NCBI GenBank assembly: GCA_013288805.1
Contig: JABDBE010000011.1
Location: 1-64,000 of the forward strand
DNA length: 64,000 nt
Reading direction: 5' to 3'
DNA from: Acidobacteriota bacterium
Lineage (GTDB): Bacteria > Acidobacteriota > Terriglobia > Terriglobales > Acidobacteriaceae
The notes under the pieces are model-generated. The model saw nothing but the letters and a program-made list of their open reading frames with translations. It ran no database searches and had not been told where the DNA came from. Shown in pieces: positions 1 to 9,515 of this stretch (positions are counted from its first letter, which is position 1; every line of letters begins with the position of its first letter). Both the position numbers and the translations under genes were made by a program.

Positions 1-305
1 TCGGCGTCGAGGAGGAGGATCCAGTCATAGGCCAGAGGAAGCGTGTCCATGGCCCACTGACGCTTCTTAGGCCAGCCGCCGAGGTAATGGAATTGCACGA
101 CTTTGGCACCAAATGAACGGGCGATATCCGCAGTTTCGTCGGTGCTGCCCGAGTCGACGACGTAAATCTCACCGGCTCCGCGTAAAGATTCCAGGCAGCG
201 GGGCAAGTTGCGCGCCTCGTTACGAACAGGAATGATCACGCTCACGGGTAAGGAAACAGCGCACGGTGCAGCGTGCAGCAGTTGCGGCTCCTCGAGTGTT
301 TGCAT
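1..305 (-). CDS. Glycosyltransferase family 2, N-terminal part (runs off the window)
   Basis: Read on the minus strand from the ATG at 305, this encodes about 101 residues before the window ends. After a short leader comes a typical GT2 (GT-A fold) start: a PVSVIIPVRNEARNL segment, then EIYVVDSGSTDETADIA with the nucleotide-binding DSGS motif, and at the edge the WILLLDA strand that normally leads into the metal-binding DxD. The family transfers sugars from nucleotide-sugar donors, often onto lipid-linked glycans at the inner membrane. It is divergent from the epimerase that follows, with 225 bases between them. The fold is clear; donor and acceptor cannot be inferred from a fragment. Confidence 0.85.
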   Translation of the reverse strand, partial: MQTLEEPQLLHAAPCAVSLPVSVIIPVRNEARNLPRCLESLRGAGEIYVVDSGSTDETADIARSFGAKVVQFHYLGGWPKKRQWAMDTLPLAYDWILLLDA

Positions 306-530
306 AGTGGGCGTCAGAAAACATACTACCTCTGAATCTGAGGCTCCCATATGACAGAGAAGATTACAGAGAAGCATTCGCCTCAGGTGCACCGCAACGT
401 CGTCGTCTGTTGACGTTCTAGAGACATTGCCGACGGAAGCCACGTTTCGAGCACGATTCGACGAGCTAGTTGACTTAGACTGGGTAACGTTGTGGAAGCT
501 AGAAGGGATGTTCGGGGATCAGGGAGTTTC

Positions 531-1532
531 ATGCGCATCTTAATTACCGGTGGGGCAGGCTTTATTGGATCTCATCTCGCAGACTATCTTTTGGGCCAGG
601 GACATCGCGTTACTATCATCGACGATCTCTCGACTGGCAGCATGGAGAACATTCGCGAGGCCAAAGAAAATGACTGTTTTCGTTACTGTATTGACACGAT
701 TTTCGACAAACCCCTGCTTGCGGAACTGATCGACGACGCGGAAATCGTATTTCATCTAGCCGCGGCCGTCGGCGTGCTTAACATTGTGGAATCGCCGGTA
801 CGTACGATTGAAACGAATGTGGGCGGCTCCGAACTGGTATTGGAAATTGCGGCCAAGAAAAAGAAACGAGTGCTGATCGCCTCGACCTCAGAAGTTTACG
901 GCAAGTCCACTAAATTTCCCTTCTCTGAAGAAGATGACCTTGTGTTCGGGCCCACCACAAAAGGGCGATGGAGTTATGCTTGCTCCAAGGCGATTGATGA
1001 GTTCCTCGCGCTGGCTTACCATCGCGAACGAAGACTTCCGGTTACGATTGTGCGGCTGTTTAACACCGTGGGCCCGCGGCAAACCGGGCGCTACGGCATG
1101 GTCCTGCCCACTTTCGTTAAGCAAGCGCTCTGCGGCGAGCCCTTGACGGTTTTCGGAGATGGCGAACAATCCCGATGTTTCACTCATGTCGGGGACATCG
1201 TCGGGGGACTGGTGCAATGCATTGCCTGCGATGCCGCGGTTGGTCAGGTTTTCAATCTAGGGAACACTGAGGAAGTGACCATGAACGCGCTGGCCGGGAA
1301 AGTGATCGCGGCAACCCAGTCGAGCAGTACGATCAAATACGTTAACTACAATGAGGCTTATGGCGAGGGCTTCGAGGACATGCAGCGGCGCATTCCCGAC
1401 ATTGCGAAAGCCCGCAGTTGGTTTGGATACGCACCGACGCAGTCACTCGACGACATCATCAAGAGCGTGGTCGCTTACTGTCGCTCTAGTGTAGAGGCTT
1501 CAACGTTACAAGCCGCTGCCGCTGCCGATTAG
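531..1532 (+). CDS. NAD-dependent sugar epimerase/dehydratase (extended SDR)
   Basis: A 333-residue extended short-chain dehydrogenase. The Rossmann glycine motif TGGAGFIG is at residues 6-13, an acidic DD pair at 31-32 ends the second strand as in NAD-binding enzymes, and the catalytic YxxxK is Y149/K153 with the ASTSEVYG segment before it. The C-terminal half has the substrate-loop sequence NTVGPRQTGRYGMVLP found in UDP-glucuronate decarboxylases and UDP-hexose epimerases. A GTG 39 bases upstream would extend it, but the ATG at 531 begins the Rossmann strand directly and follows an AGGGAG sequence, so it is preferred. It likely makes a nucleotide sugar for the neighbouring polysaccharide cluster; the exact reaction is not decidable. 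Confidence 0.88.
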   Translation: MRILITGGAGFIGSHLADYLLGQGHRVTIIDDLSTGSMENIREAKENDCFRYCIDTIFDKPLLAELIDDAEIVFHLAAAVGVLNIVESPVRTIETNVGGSELVLEIAAKKKKRVLIASTSEVYGKSTKFPFSEEDDLVFGPTTKGRWSYACSKAIDEFLALAYHRERRLPVTIVRLFNTVGPRQTGRYGMVLPTFVKQALCGEPLTVFGDGEQSRCFTHVGDIVGGLVQCIACDAAVGQVFNLGNTEEVTMNALAGKVIAATQSSSTIKYVNYNEAYGEGFEDMQRRIPDIAKARSWFGYAPTQSLDDIIKSVVAYCRSSVEASTLQAAAAAD

Positions 1533-1661
1533 AGTCCGCCTCCAGCCGCGGTGAGGGATGGAGGTGATTCGCACCATCAATTGCTACCGCGGACACGCAT
1601 CCAGATCCTCGCATCGCTGGGGATCACGGTTCGTAATTGGATACGACAACAGCGAACCGGT

Positions 1662-2852
1662 CTAGGCGGCTCGTAAGTATTCAGGATTGGAACGTTGAAG
1701 GCTTCGGGCAAGAGAGATAATCTCATCCACGTGGTTACGCCACGAAAAATCACGCGACCGTTTTAACCCCCATTCAATAAGCTTTTGCCTCAACTCGGAG
1801 GATCGTGCCACTTCGACAACACTTTCAGCCAGTTGTCGGGAAGAAAAGCGAGGGAAATACAGAGCGGCGTTCCCGCAAACTTCGCGGTGTACGGGCAGAT
1901 CGGAAGCCACGATGGGCAGACCGCAGGCCATCGCCTCCACCAACGGATGCGCGAACGTCTCAGCATAGGCGGGAGTCACGTAGATATTACAAGCACGGAT
2001 TATTTGCTGCAGGTGGTGATATGGAACCGCTCCGAGCTCGACGACCTGATCTGAAATTCCAAGCTGGCGGACCAGCGCAGCCGCGGTTGCGGGGCGAAAG
2101 GCACCCGAATCTTCTTCGGGGGAAAGTTTGCAGGTCAGGAAGAGCTGAACCTTCCTACCGTCCAAGCGCCGCTGGATATACGGGATGGCTCGCAATAGGG
2201 TCTCGAAATTCCGGTAGTAGTTGTAGTGGCTCACAAAGATAAGGCGCAGAGTGTTCCTACCGGAGTCGATCCTGTTTTGAATGGCGGAAGGCAACGGGCT
2301 TTGGTCCCTGAAAAATATCTCGGGATCGAATCCGTGATAAATGCTGACGACTTTGCCCCCGGTCCACACCCGCAGCGTATCGGCAAAAGCCCTGCTGGGA
2401 GCCACAGTGCAGTCGGCCCAGCGGACCGAGAGCCGGGCGAAGAAGGCTCTGGCTCGCGTATCTAACCAGATGCGGTAGGCTCTGCGCTCACGAAGGTCGT
2501 CGTAGAAGTCCGCAGACGTATAAAGAGAGTTCCCAGACAGAAGAATCTGGGGCACAGGCGATTGCCGGAGAGCGAAATTGCCCGCCGACAGCAATACATC
2601 CGCACCGCTCTGGCGAATTAAGCGCGGCAGTAGAGCCTGTTCCCAACAGAAACGTCCTGCCGCACCACCTGAAATTTTCATTTCAACGAATGAAATGTTA
2701 GGCGGATTACTAAGCCCGTTCCTTAACTGCGGAGCGAGGACGAGAGTAGCGCGCAGATCTGGCCGGGCGGAGAGTTGCGGAACAATATTGCGAACATAGG
2801 TCAACCCGCTTCCAGCGCTGGCAGCGAGGCAGTTGAGAAAAAGATGCATCAT
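1662..2852 (-). CDS. GT4-family glycosyltransferase
   Basis: About 396 residues, GT-B fold. The C-terminal half carries the family's E-x7-E signature (ETFAHPLVE) followed by EAMACGLPIVASD, which binds the nucleotide-sugar phosphate, and a FVSHYNYYRNFETLLRA strand that starts the second Rossmann domain. The start was chosen at 2852 because this ATG overlaps the stop of the upstream polymerase gene by 4 bases (ATGA); an ATG at 2888 would lengthen the protein with a poor leader. It is the last gene of the minus-strand polysaccharide operon and converges with the epimerase. It probably adds one sugar to the repeat unit; donor and linkage are unknown. Confidence 0.85.
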   Translation of the reverse strand: MMHLFLNCLAASAGSGLTYVRNIVPQLSARPDLRATLVLAPQLRNGLSNPPNISFVEMKISGGAAGRFCWEQALLPRLIRQSGADVLLSAGNFALRQSPVPQILLSGNSLYTSADFYDDLRERRAYRIWLDTRARAFFARLSVRWADCTVAPSRAFADTLRVWTGGKVVSIYHGFDPEIFFRDQSPLPSAIQNRIDSGRNTLRLIFVSHYNYYRNFETLLRAIPYIQRRLDGRKVQLFLTCKLSPEEDSGAFRPATAAALVRQLGISDQVVELGAVPYHHLQQIIRACNIYVTPAYAETFAHPLVEAMACGLPIVASDLPVHREVCGNAALYFPRFSSRQLAESVVEVARSSELRQKLIEWGLKRSRDFSWRNHVDEIISLARSLQRSNPEYLRAA

Positions 2853-4273
2853 CGACCGAGAGCAGCCGTGCCCAAACCGTGAGTCCATGCGCGCGGAGCA
2901 CTAAGAGTGGCAGATTTCAAGGTCGGCTCAGCCGCAGGAAGAACATCCACCATGATGAAAGCCAGGGTCCAGAAAAAAACGCACAAATAGTAACCTGGTG
3001 CGAAAAGCCAATCCTCAAAGGCTGCATGAACCAGGCCTGCCGTCAGAACTCCGGCCAATGGAATTACGGGGGAGAAGACATTCCCGGTCCGGTGCATTTG
3101 CCGAAGGGCACGCGCCACATTCACAGACAGGAGGAGGATGAGAGTGAAGAACGGAACATCTCCCGCGAATCCGACCCATTCGGTAATCGCCAAGTAGCTA
3201 TTGCCGTGTTCTCGAGTAGCCTCACGAAACGATTCGAAGCTTTCGGGTCGACGTACCACTTCACTGCTGGTCGGACTGGTGCCAAAACCGCTGCCCAGCC
3301 ATGGGTGGGCTTGAATGACCGAAACCGTTTCATCCCAAATGGATCTGCGGGATGCGAGAATCCCGTCTTCGCGATGTCCTTTGTACAGAAAGACGGATGT
3401 GAGGGACTCCGAAGGTTGCTCATGAAAAGGAACTACTACCATCACGAATACCGCCAAGAGCAGGGCGACGCATGAACCCCTGACGAGCAGTCGATATCGA
3501 CGCAGAGCGATGCAAACCAGAACGCACGAGACGACTGCCGCGGCGATGCCCGCGCGGGCATAGCTGCTGAAGAGCAATAGAAGTGCGATCGCGAAAGCGA
3601 ATATGCGTCGCCAAGAGGTTGTTGGCTGTTCGCTCATCAGAATTCCCCACAGCAGGATTGGCACTGCCGCCACTCCCACCACCGCGCCCAAGGAGTTTGG
3701 GTTACCGAACATCTCGAAGTGAAAGATGAAATAGGAAATTGCCGAAATGTAAACCAGCAGCTCGCAGCCCAGCAATAAACTCGAGAAAAAACCTTTTTCC
3801 CTTCCCATCACGGCCACGCGCGCACCGGATGAGCCGTAGAGGAACAGAAGCAGTAAGCTCATGGTCTTGAGGAAGGCCAATCTCGGATACGCCGACACGG
3901 CGGCAGACACCAGAGCTGCTACGACGCAGAAAAACGCCGCCAGATGGAATGTCATGAATGAGCGTTCCTGATTTCGAACATAAACAATCAGACCAGCAAG
4001 CGTACCGACCGCCAGAACCAGCCATCGTCCTGATGTCCACACTACATTCAGTGGCACTACCATGCCAGCCCACAGGAAAACCACGAGCAGGAGAGGAAAA
4101 AATCGCGCCCGGTAATTCCAAATTGCCGCCAGCAGTAGCTGCAGAAAAAGCAGAATTGCGAGGTCATTAGTACTACTGAAATAGTCCGGCCGCAGAACCG
4201 CAACGCCCACCGCGAACAGACAGGACATCGCAATCATACTCGGCAGCAAAAATCTGGACAGGCTGTCACTCAT
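2849..4273 (-). CDS. O-antigen polymerase/ligase-type membrane protein (Wzy/WaaL-like)
   Basis: A 474-residue polytopic membrane protein with roughly a dozen hydrophobic segments and a large soluble loop between about residues 300 and 350. That loop holds LGSGFGTSPTS and, shortly after, EHGNSYLAITEWVGF, the H-x-S/D-Y signature of the O-antigen ligase/polymerase family. Such proteins join lipid-linked repeat units on the periplasmic face. It overlaps both neighbours by ATGA junctions (4273 with the glycosyltransferase before it, 2852 with the one after), so translation is probably coupled. Together with the flippase at 7910 it suggests Wzx/Wzy-dependent assembly. Polymerase versus ligase cannot be settled by sequence alone. 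Confidence 0.82.
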   Translation of the reverse strand: MSDSLSRFLLPSMIAMSCLFAVGVAVLRPDYFSSTNDLAILLFLQLLLAAIWNYRARFFPLLLVVFLWAGMVVPLNVVWTSGRWLVLAVGTLAGLIVYVRNQERSFMTFHLAAFFCVVAALVSAAVSAYPRLAFLKTMSLLLLFLYGSSGARVAVMGREKGFFSSLLLGCELLVYISAISYFIFHFEMFGNPNSLGAVVGVAAVPILLWGILMSEQPTTSWRRIFAFAIALLLLFSSYARAGIAAAVVSCVLVCIALRRYRLLVRGSCVALLLAVFVMVVVPFHEQPSESLTSVFLYKGHREDGILASRRSIWDETVSVIQAHPWLGSGFGTSPTSSEVVRRPESFESFREATREHGNSYLAITEWVGFAGDVPFFTLILLLSVNVARALRQMHRTGNVFSPVIPLAGVLTAGLVHAAFEDWLFAPGYYLCVFFWTLAFIMVDVLPAAEPTLKSATLSAPRAWTHGLGTAALGR

Positions 4274-5421
4274 GCAGTGCGTCTCCCAAACGGCAGGACG
4301 GCACTGACCATGCCGCTGGCCCAGGCTTCGGGTGAATATTGTCCGATGCGTTCCCTGCTGCGTTGGCCCATAAGCGATCGTAGTTCGGCATCGCGGGCGA
4401 GTTCGTCCATAGCGGAAGTGAGTTCACCGACGTCATGGGTGGAAACCACGCGACCGTTCCATCCACTTTCTATCAGGTCGGCAACACAACCCGCTGCGCC
4501 GGAGGAAATGACAGGCAAACCGCATGACATCGCTTCGTTCACCACCAGGCCCCATGGATCTGTGTGCGTGGGGAAGACGAATACGTCTGCGAGCGCGTAG
4601 TAAGCCGGCAAGAGTTCCCGCTGGGCGAAGCCCTTGAACTGAATGGATCCGGGATTAATCTTTGCGGCCCGCTGAAGAAGTGCGGCGCGTGCGGGGCCGT
4701 CTCCGACAAATACCAGGCCGATTTCCCTCCTAAGCTCTGGCGCCAGCGCGCCATATGCGGCAAGAAGATCAAAAACGCCCTTCTCACGAACCAGACGGCC
4801 GACAAAGAGAAAAAAGCGGGTCGGCAAACACAGAGCCTGGCGGTGCGCGACCGCATCCTCGCGAATGACTGCGGCTCGGTCTGCAAAGAACTGTGTGTCG
4901 ACCGCATTGGGCGCCGTAAAGATCATTTCTGGCGGCATGCCGTAGTGCCTCAAGTACTCGATCGAGGACTTTCCTGGAACCACGAATGCATCGCAACTGC
5001 GAAGAAATCTGGTTTTCAGAAATTCTATCAACCAATGGCCGCTGCGGAAGTCTCTGGTCGTGCTCTCCGCCCACAGACCAAATGGGACGCGATTTCGTCG
5101 CGCCCAGACCATCGATTGCCATGAGGCGACATAGTTGTAGCCTCCGCAGACAACAAAATCTGGCCGCGCTCGCCGCAGTGCCGTTTCTGCGCCCCGGTTC
5201 AGCAGGAAATTGTGTCGACCGAGTCTACGCCGCCAAGAGGGAAGCACCTGGTAGGAAAAAGAGATTTCATCCGTGTAGACCAGCCACTCGCGCTCGGTCG
5301 GATCATTTTCGGCCAGGAAGATTACGTGCAAATCCACTTCGTTGTGTTGCGCGAGCGCGTTGAAAACAGGAATCCGATAAGGAGCGATGATCTCGGTGAT
5401 AATGACAATTCGGCGGTTCAT
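4270..5421 (-). CDS. GT4-family glycosyltransferase
   Basis: About 383 residues, GT-B fold. The N-terminus reads MNRRIVIITEIIAPYRIPVF, typical of the acceptor-binding domain. FVGRLVREKGVFDLLAAY marks the start of the donor domain, and the E-x7-E site appears as DPWGLVVNE followed by AMSCGLPVISS, with Asp replacing the first Glu. The ATG at 5421 shares its last bases with the TGA of the preceding gene (ATGA), so it is preferred over an ATG nine bases upstream. It sits between another GT4 gene and the Wzy-like gene. It presumably builds the exported oligosaccharide on the cytoplasmic face; substrate unknown. Confidence 0.85.
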   Translation of the reverse strand: MNRRIVIITEIIAPYRIPVFNALAQHNEVDLHVIFLAENDPTEREWLVYTDEISFSYQVLPSWRRRLGRHNFLLNRGAETALRRARPDFVVCGGYNYVASWQSMVWARRNRVPFGLWAESTTRDFRSGHWLIEFLKTRFLRSCDAFVVPGKSSIEYLRHYGMPPEMIFTAPNAVDTQFFADRAAVIREDAVAHRQALCLPTRFFLFVGRLVREKGVFDLLAAYGALAPELRREIGLVFVGDGPARAALLQRAAKINPGSIQFKGFAQRELLPAYYALADVFVFPTHTDPWGLVVNEAMSCGLPVISSGAAGCVADLIESGWNGRVVSTHDVGELTSAMDELARDAELRSLMGQRSRERIGQYSPEAWASGMVSAVLPFGRRTA

Positions 5422-6560
5422 GCCACGCACTCGCGATAGAGGGCAGCAAGCTGATCGGCCTGATGCGTAGTCGTTAGACTGTGAAGGATAGTGCGGCGAG
5501 CTGCCTGACCGATCTGGCGTCGAAGTTGCAGGTTTTGCAGAAGCGCCGAGAGTGCTGTGATTAGTTCTTGCAGGTTATCCGGATCAACGAGCCAGCCGTT
5601 GCTTCGGTGCTGGATCACTCCATCAATGCCCTGGCCCCGGCACGCGATTACGGGTCTTTCGGTGGACATTGCTTCCAGATAGACACAACCCAGCCCTTCA
5701 TACCGGCTGGGCAACGCGAAAACGACACAGCGACGCATCGCTTCGGCAACTTGCATTCGACTTTGACGGCCCAGAAAACGGACCTTGCTTGCAACCTTGC
5801 AGTCGTTCGCCAGTCTAGACAGGCGATGATATTCAGGACCGTCGCCAATGATCTCGACAGAAATTTCTGGATACATTGGCACGACTGCCGCGAGCGCTCG
5901 CAAGAGCAGTTCGTGACCTTTGATGGAAATCAGGTTGCCTACACTAAGGATCTTGTTGGCTGCCGAATCGGTCGATGGCGGAGAAAACATCTGCGCATCT
6001 ACGCTGTTGTAAATCACTGTTGTATGAACTGGAGCTGCTGCGCTCTCTGCGACCTTTTCGGCAACTTTGTCACTGATGCAAATCACTCGCGTTGCGGAAC
6101 GATAAACGAATCGTGTAACCCGCTTGCACCATTGACCAGCGTATCCGTGGACCTGGTTATCGAAAAATGCATCCAGACCGTGCACCGTGACCACCCAAGG
6201 AATCTTCAACTCCCGGCTTAACAGCGCCGCGGCATGCCCGCACGGTAATGCAGCATGAGCATGGATCACATCGATCGGTTGAGAACGATGCAATCTACGG
6301 ACTTTGGAAATCAGACTCGCATAAAGTAACGCTCCGGCGGAAGAGAGACCGATTCCGCCCGGTATGCAGGGATAGCGGACCCACCTTGCGACGGGGGCGG
6401 TTGCGTTTGATCCATCGCTAGCGCGATGCAGTGGCTGCGCCGCTACTACGCAAGAGTTCACTCCGAACTGTTCCAGTTCCCGCAGCGGTTCGGCGATAAA
6501 GCATCCTTCAGCATCGTCGGAGGCCGTGGGATAAAAGGGAGTGAGAGTCAGGACTCGCAT
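5418..6560 (-). CDS. GT4-family glycosyltransferase
   Basis: A 380-residue retaining glycosyltransferase. The N-terminus MRVLTLTPFYPTASDDAEG and HAHAALPCGHAAAL are typical of the GT4 acceptor domain. The donor domain has ILSVGNLISIKGHELLLRAL and the E-x7-E motif EGLGCVYLE followed by AMSTERPVIACRGQG. It is preceded by 78 non-coding bases and overlaps the next glycosyltransferase gene by 4 bases. It is one of six GT4 genes in the operon, which implies a repeat unit of several residues. Acceptor and donor are unknown. Confidence 0.85.
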   Translation of the reverse strand: MRVLTLTPFYPTASDDAEGCFIAEPLRELEQFGVNSCVVAAQPLHRASDGSNATAPVARWVRYPCIPGGIGLSSAGALLYASLISKVRRLHRSQPIDVIHAHAALPCGHAAALLSRELKIPWVVTVHGLDAFFDNQVHGYAGQWCKRVTRFVYRSATRVICISDKVAEKVAESAAAPVHTTVIYNSVDAQMFSPPSTDSAANKILSVGNLISIKGHELLLRALAAVVPMYPEISVEIIGDGPEYHRLSRLANDCKVASKVRFLGRQSRMQVAEAMRRCVVFALPSRYEGLGCVYLEAMSTERPVIACRGQGIDGVIQHRSNGWLVDPDNLQELITALSALLQNLQLRRQIGQAARRTILHSLTTTHQADQLAALYRECVA

Positions 6561-6638
6561 TCGGCTTGATGTGTTTTCTTTCGATAGTCTGCCATCCAGT
6601 CCAAGGAATCACATTGTCATCGATGGCGCAATTGCGAG

Positions 6639-7868
6639 TTAGGTTCCGAGCCGGGCAAGCTGGCTTGCCAGGCGAACCATTTGCTTGAGCAAGGCGGCCC
6701 AACGCGTCGCGATCAGTCGCCAGTCGAACATCTGCCGGCATCGTTCATACGCAGCATCGCCGAGTTGTTCGCACTCACGGGGGTTCGCCAGTAACTGGGA
6801 AAGAGCCGAGGCGAAATCTTCTATGTTTTCGGGATCGATCAGCCGACCCGCGCTGCCTAATATTTCTGGAATACCCCCGCGTTTGGCGCCGACCACGGGC
6901 GTCGCGCAAGCCATGGCCTCCGCATTCACCAGCCCGAATGGCTCCTGGAACAAGGAAGGGCAGGCGAAGATGGTCGCTCGCTGAAACCACGAAGGCAAAT
7001 CCCGGTCGTGATGAATGTACCCGGTGAATTGAACTTTGCCTTTGCAATTCTGTATGACAGAGTTCGCCAGGTCACGCACCTGGCGGACGTAATCTGTCTC
7101 CTGATGCGTTCCAAAGCCCGTCGTGCCTCCGATTACGAGCGAAGCGTCAGGGTAAGCTTGCAGAACTCGGGCATAGGCTTGTATGAGCTGAAGCACACCC
7201 TTCTCTGCATCGAAGCGGCCCACAAAGAAAATGGTCTTGCGTTCGCAAATTTCCTCGCGGGGAAAGAACAACTCGCGGTTGACCCCATTGAATACGACTT
7301 CGGTCTTAGCGGCGAGGGCTGAAGATTTCGGCGCAAAGCAATCACGGAGAAAACCGCTGCACGTCACGACCCGGTCGACGCGCAGCGCCAAGTCGTCGAG
7401 CATCTGTGAGGTCCAATGTCCTAAATGATCGTTCTGCAGATGAAGCAGGATCGCCCCCGCGTAGCCCATTCGCCGTAGAAAACCTGCCCATTGCGGCCGG
7501 TTGTGAATGTGCAGGAGGTCGAATTTTCGAAGCCGTGGCATTAAGGCCCGCAGCCATAATTGATCCTCATAGCGCCGCGCCACCGGGACTCGACTTACGA
7601 TCTCACAGGCCCGCCATGCCTCGCTGCTTTGGTGGGACAGTGGATAGAGGTCCTGGCTGCCCGTTGGAAAACCGAAAACCGTGACATCAATTTCGTGTGT
7701 GATCCTACTGTAGACTTCGTATGTCCAGCGAGCTAGAGCACCACCGTAGTATGCGCTGAACTTCTCCCGGCCCGACAGCAAGACGGCCACCGACAGCTTT
7801 TGTTTTTGCCCAACAGTTGCGTTGTTTTTCTGAAGATCCGAGTACGGGCTGGGTGCTAAACAATGCAT
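6639..7868 (-). CDS. GT4-family glycosyltransferase
   Basis: A 409-residue GT-B glycosyltransferase. After a roughly 20-residue polar leader comes KLSVAVLLSGREKFSAYYGG, where the glycines contact the donor phosphate in GT4 enzymes. The donor domain begins with FFVGRFDAEKGVLQL and carries the classical E-x7-E (EPFGLVNAE) followed by AMACATPVVGAKRGGIPE. It lies 41 bases after the flippase gene in the same orientation, within the long minus-strand operon. Specificity cannot be assigned. Confidence 0.85.
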   Translation of the reverse strand: MHCLAPSPYSDLQKNNATVGQKQKLSVAVLLSGREKFSAYYGGALARWTYEVYSRITHEIDVTVFGFPTGSQDLYPLSHQSSEAWRACEIVSRVPVARRYEDQLWLRALMPRLRKFDLLHIHNRPQWAGFLRRMGYAGAILLHLQNDHLGHWTSQMLDDLALRVDRVVTCSGFLRDCFAPKSSALAAKTEVVFNGVNRELFFPREEICERKTIFFVGRFDAEKGVLQLIQAYARVLQAYPDASLVIGGTTGFGTHQETDYVRQVRDLANSVIQNCKGKVQFTGYIHHDRDLPSWFQRATIFACPSLFQEPFGLVNAEAMACATPVVGAKRGGIPEILGSAGRLIDPENIEDFASALSQLLANPRECEQLGDAAYERCRQMFDWRLIATRWAALLKQMVRLASQLARLGT

Positions 7869-7909
7869 AGAAAGCTACCGGTTATCCATCTTGTTCAGCG
7901 CACTCCGAT

Positions 7910-9367
7910 CTAAGTGCTCGCAGCGCTGATTCGATTCTTCAGAGTGACAGTCACTGCGTAAGCACCAAAGTATGCCAAGGCTCCTAGCGCGACCAGTGCC
8001 AAGACGTGAACTGGAAATACGATTCGCATCGTTACAAGACAGGCCGCCATGAGGCATGTGGGAGGCGTCGATATGGCCAATGCAGCCAGCAGAGGTGGCT
8101 TCGTCAGATCTTTAGCAAAATAGTAGCTCATGAGCGCGACAACGCCTTGACTGAGCGCCGTTGTGAACGCAGCCGCAATGGCTCCGTACCTGGGAATGAG
8201 GAATAGGTTCAGCACGATGTTGGTCAAGGCCCCGGCCAGCACCGACACGAAGTATTGTTTTTCCCGGCCATTCGGTATGAGTTGCGCTCCGAAATAGCTC
8301 GCTGCTGGGCCTGTGATGAGAGTCAGCGTAAGCCATCGAAAGAGGATCCCCGATCCCGAGTATTGGCTTCCAAAAACAAATTGGGTCAGCGGAACTGCGA
8401 GGATGAATCCGCCCACGGCGATGGGCAGGGCAAAGCCGATCGTAGCATTGCCGAACCAACGCAGATATTTCTCCCCCGCATCATTTCCCTTGCCGGCGGT
8501 TTCCGAGAGCAGTGGCATAAATACCTGACCAAGGATCGGGACGAAGGACAGGGCCATCGTCATCAGGGCATAACTGGCGACATAGGTTCCGAGTTCCGCA
8601 TCGGCGCGGAAGTACTTGAGCATGACGACATCAATCTGGTCGTAAATCATCGACATCAAGCTGGAGAATCCCATCACCAGGCAGATGGGCAAGAAGGTGG
8701 CCCATGCTTGCGGCGAGATCTCCGGCAGTGGAATGTGATATTGACGTCGTGCGGGCATCCAGATAAGTAGCGTGCTTAGACCAAGGGAAAGCAAAGTTGC
8801 CAATGGAATAATCCACGCATCCATTGAACCGCGCACCAGGGCGAGAATCAGGCCGGCATAGGCTAGTTGTGCGAGCGCGCTCCGCGCCGCAATGATGGAC
8901 ATCCGCGAGCGAGCGGAGAAAATCCATTGCATGTCAAGACTACTCGCGACAAATGCCAACCCGGAAAGCATTATCAATAGACGTGTTTGACCGTCGCGCG
9001 GGGCGAAGAGAAAGGTAAAGATCGCAAGCAGTGTGTAGGAGGCACTCGCGAACACAATGCGCGCACCAAGGACGTGCTTAACCAGGAATGAAACCCTTGC
9101 GCTGTTCTTGGCTGCCTCTCGCAGCGCGTATGTAGAGAATCCCGGAGAGGCCAGCAATCCAAAGAAACCAGCGACTGCACCCGCGAAGCCCAATCGCCCG
9201 TACGCAGCGGGTCCGAGAGCGCGAACTACTCGTGGGAACACGACAAGCGGAATCGCCTTGTTGAGCAGATCAAGCAAGACCAAGGCAATAGAGTTGTTGA
9301 CGATGCGAGCCAGACTCACTGCCGGTGGAGGCGACTGCTCTCTTGTCAACTGCGCGGTCGCGCTCAT
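7910..9367 (-). CDS. Polysaccharide flippase (Wzx/MATE-like, MOP superfamily)
   Basis: A 485-residue inner-membrane protein with about 12-14 predicted transmembrane helices. The N-terminal segment SIALVLLDLLNKAIPLVVFPRVVRALGP (positions about 29-56) has the paired prolines and RALGP of the oligosaccharide flippase family, and YGRLGFAGAVAGFFG follows. The family moves undecaprenyl-diphosphate-linked repeat units to the periplasm. Its place between GT4 genes and upstream of a Wzy-like gene supports that role. The start codon is ATG; 148 bases separate it from the glycosyltransferase upstream. I saw no frameshift or truncation. Confidence 0.88.
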   Translation of the reverse strand: MSATAQLTREQSPPPAVSLARIVNNSIALVLLDLLNKAIPLVVFPRVVRALGPAAYGRLGFAGAVAGFFGLLASPGFSTYALREAAKNSARVSFLVKHVLGARIVFASASYTLLAIFTFLFAPRDGQTRLLIMLSGLAFVASSLDMQWIFSARSRMSIIAARSALAQLAYAGLILALVRGSMDAWIIPLATLLSLGLSTLLIWMPARRQYHIPLPEISPQAWATFLPICLVMGFSSLMSMIYDQIDVVMLKYFRADAELGTYVASYALMTMALSFVPILGQVFMPLLSETAGKGNDAGEKYLRWFGNATIGFALPIAVGGFILAVPLTQFVFGSQYSGSGILFRWLTLTLITGPAASYFGAQLIPNGREKQYFVSVLAGALTNIVLNLFLIPRYGAIAAAFTTALSQGVVALMSYYFAKDLTKPPLLAALAISTPPTCLMAACLVTMRIVFPVHVLALVALGALAYFGAYAVTVTLKNRISAAST

Positions 9368-9515
9368 GGTGCGGTTTTTCTCCGACGGAGACGGCTGAGA
9401 TAGGGCGCAACGGCCGTATGCAAATCGTCTTTTATTTCTATGCGGGTTTGCAGGCCAGCAGGCACATCCCGTACGGCGTCATCTGAATCGATCATTCCGA
9501 ATATTCTGCGCATAC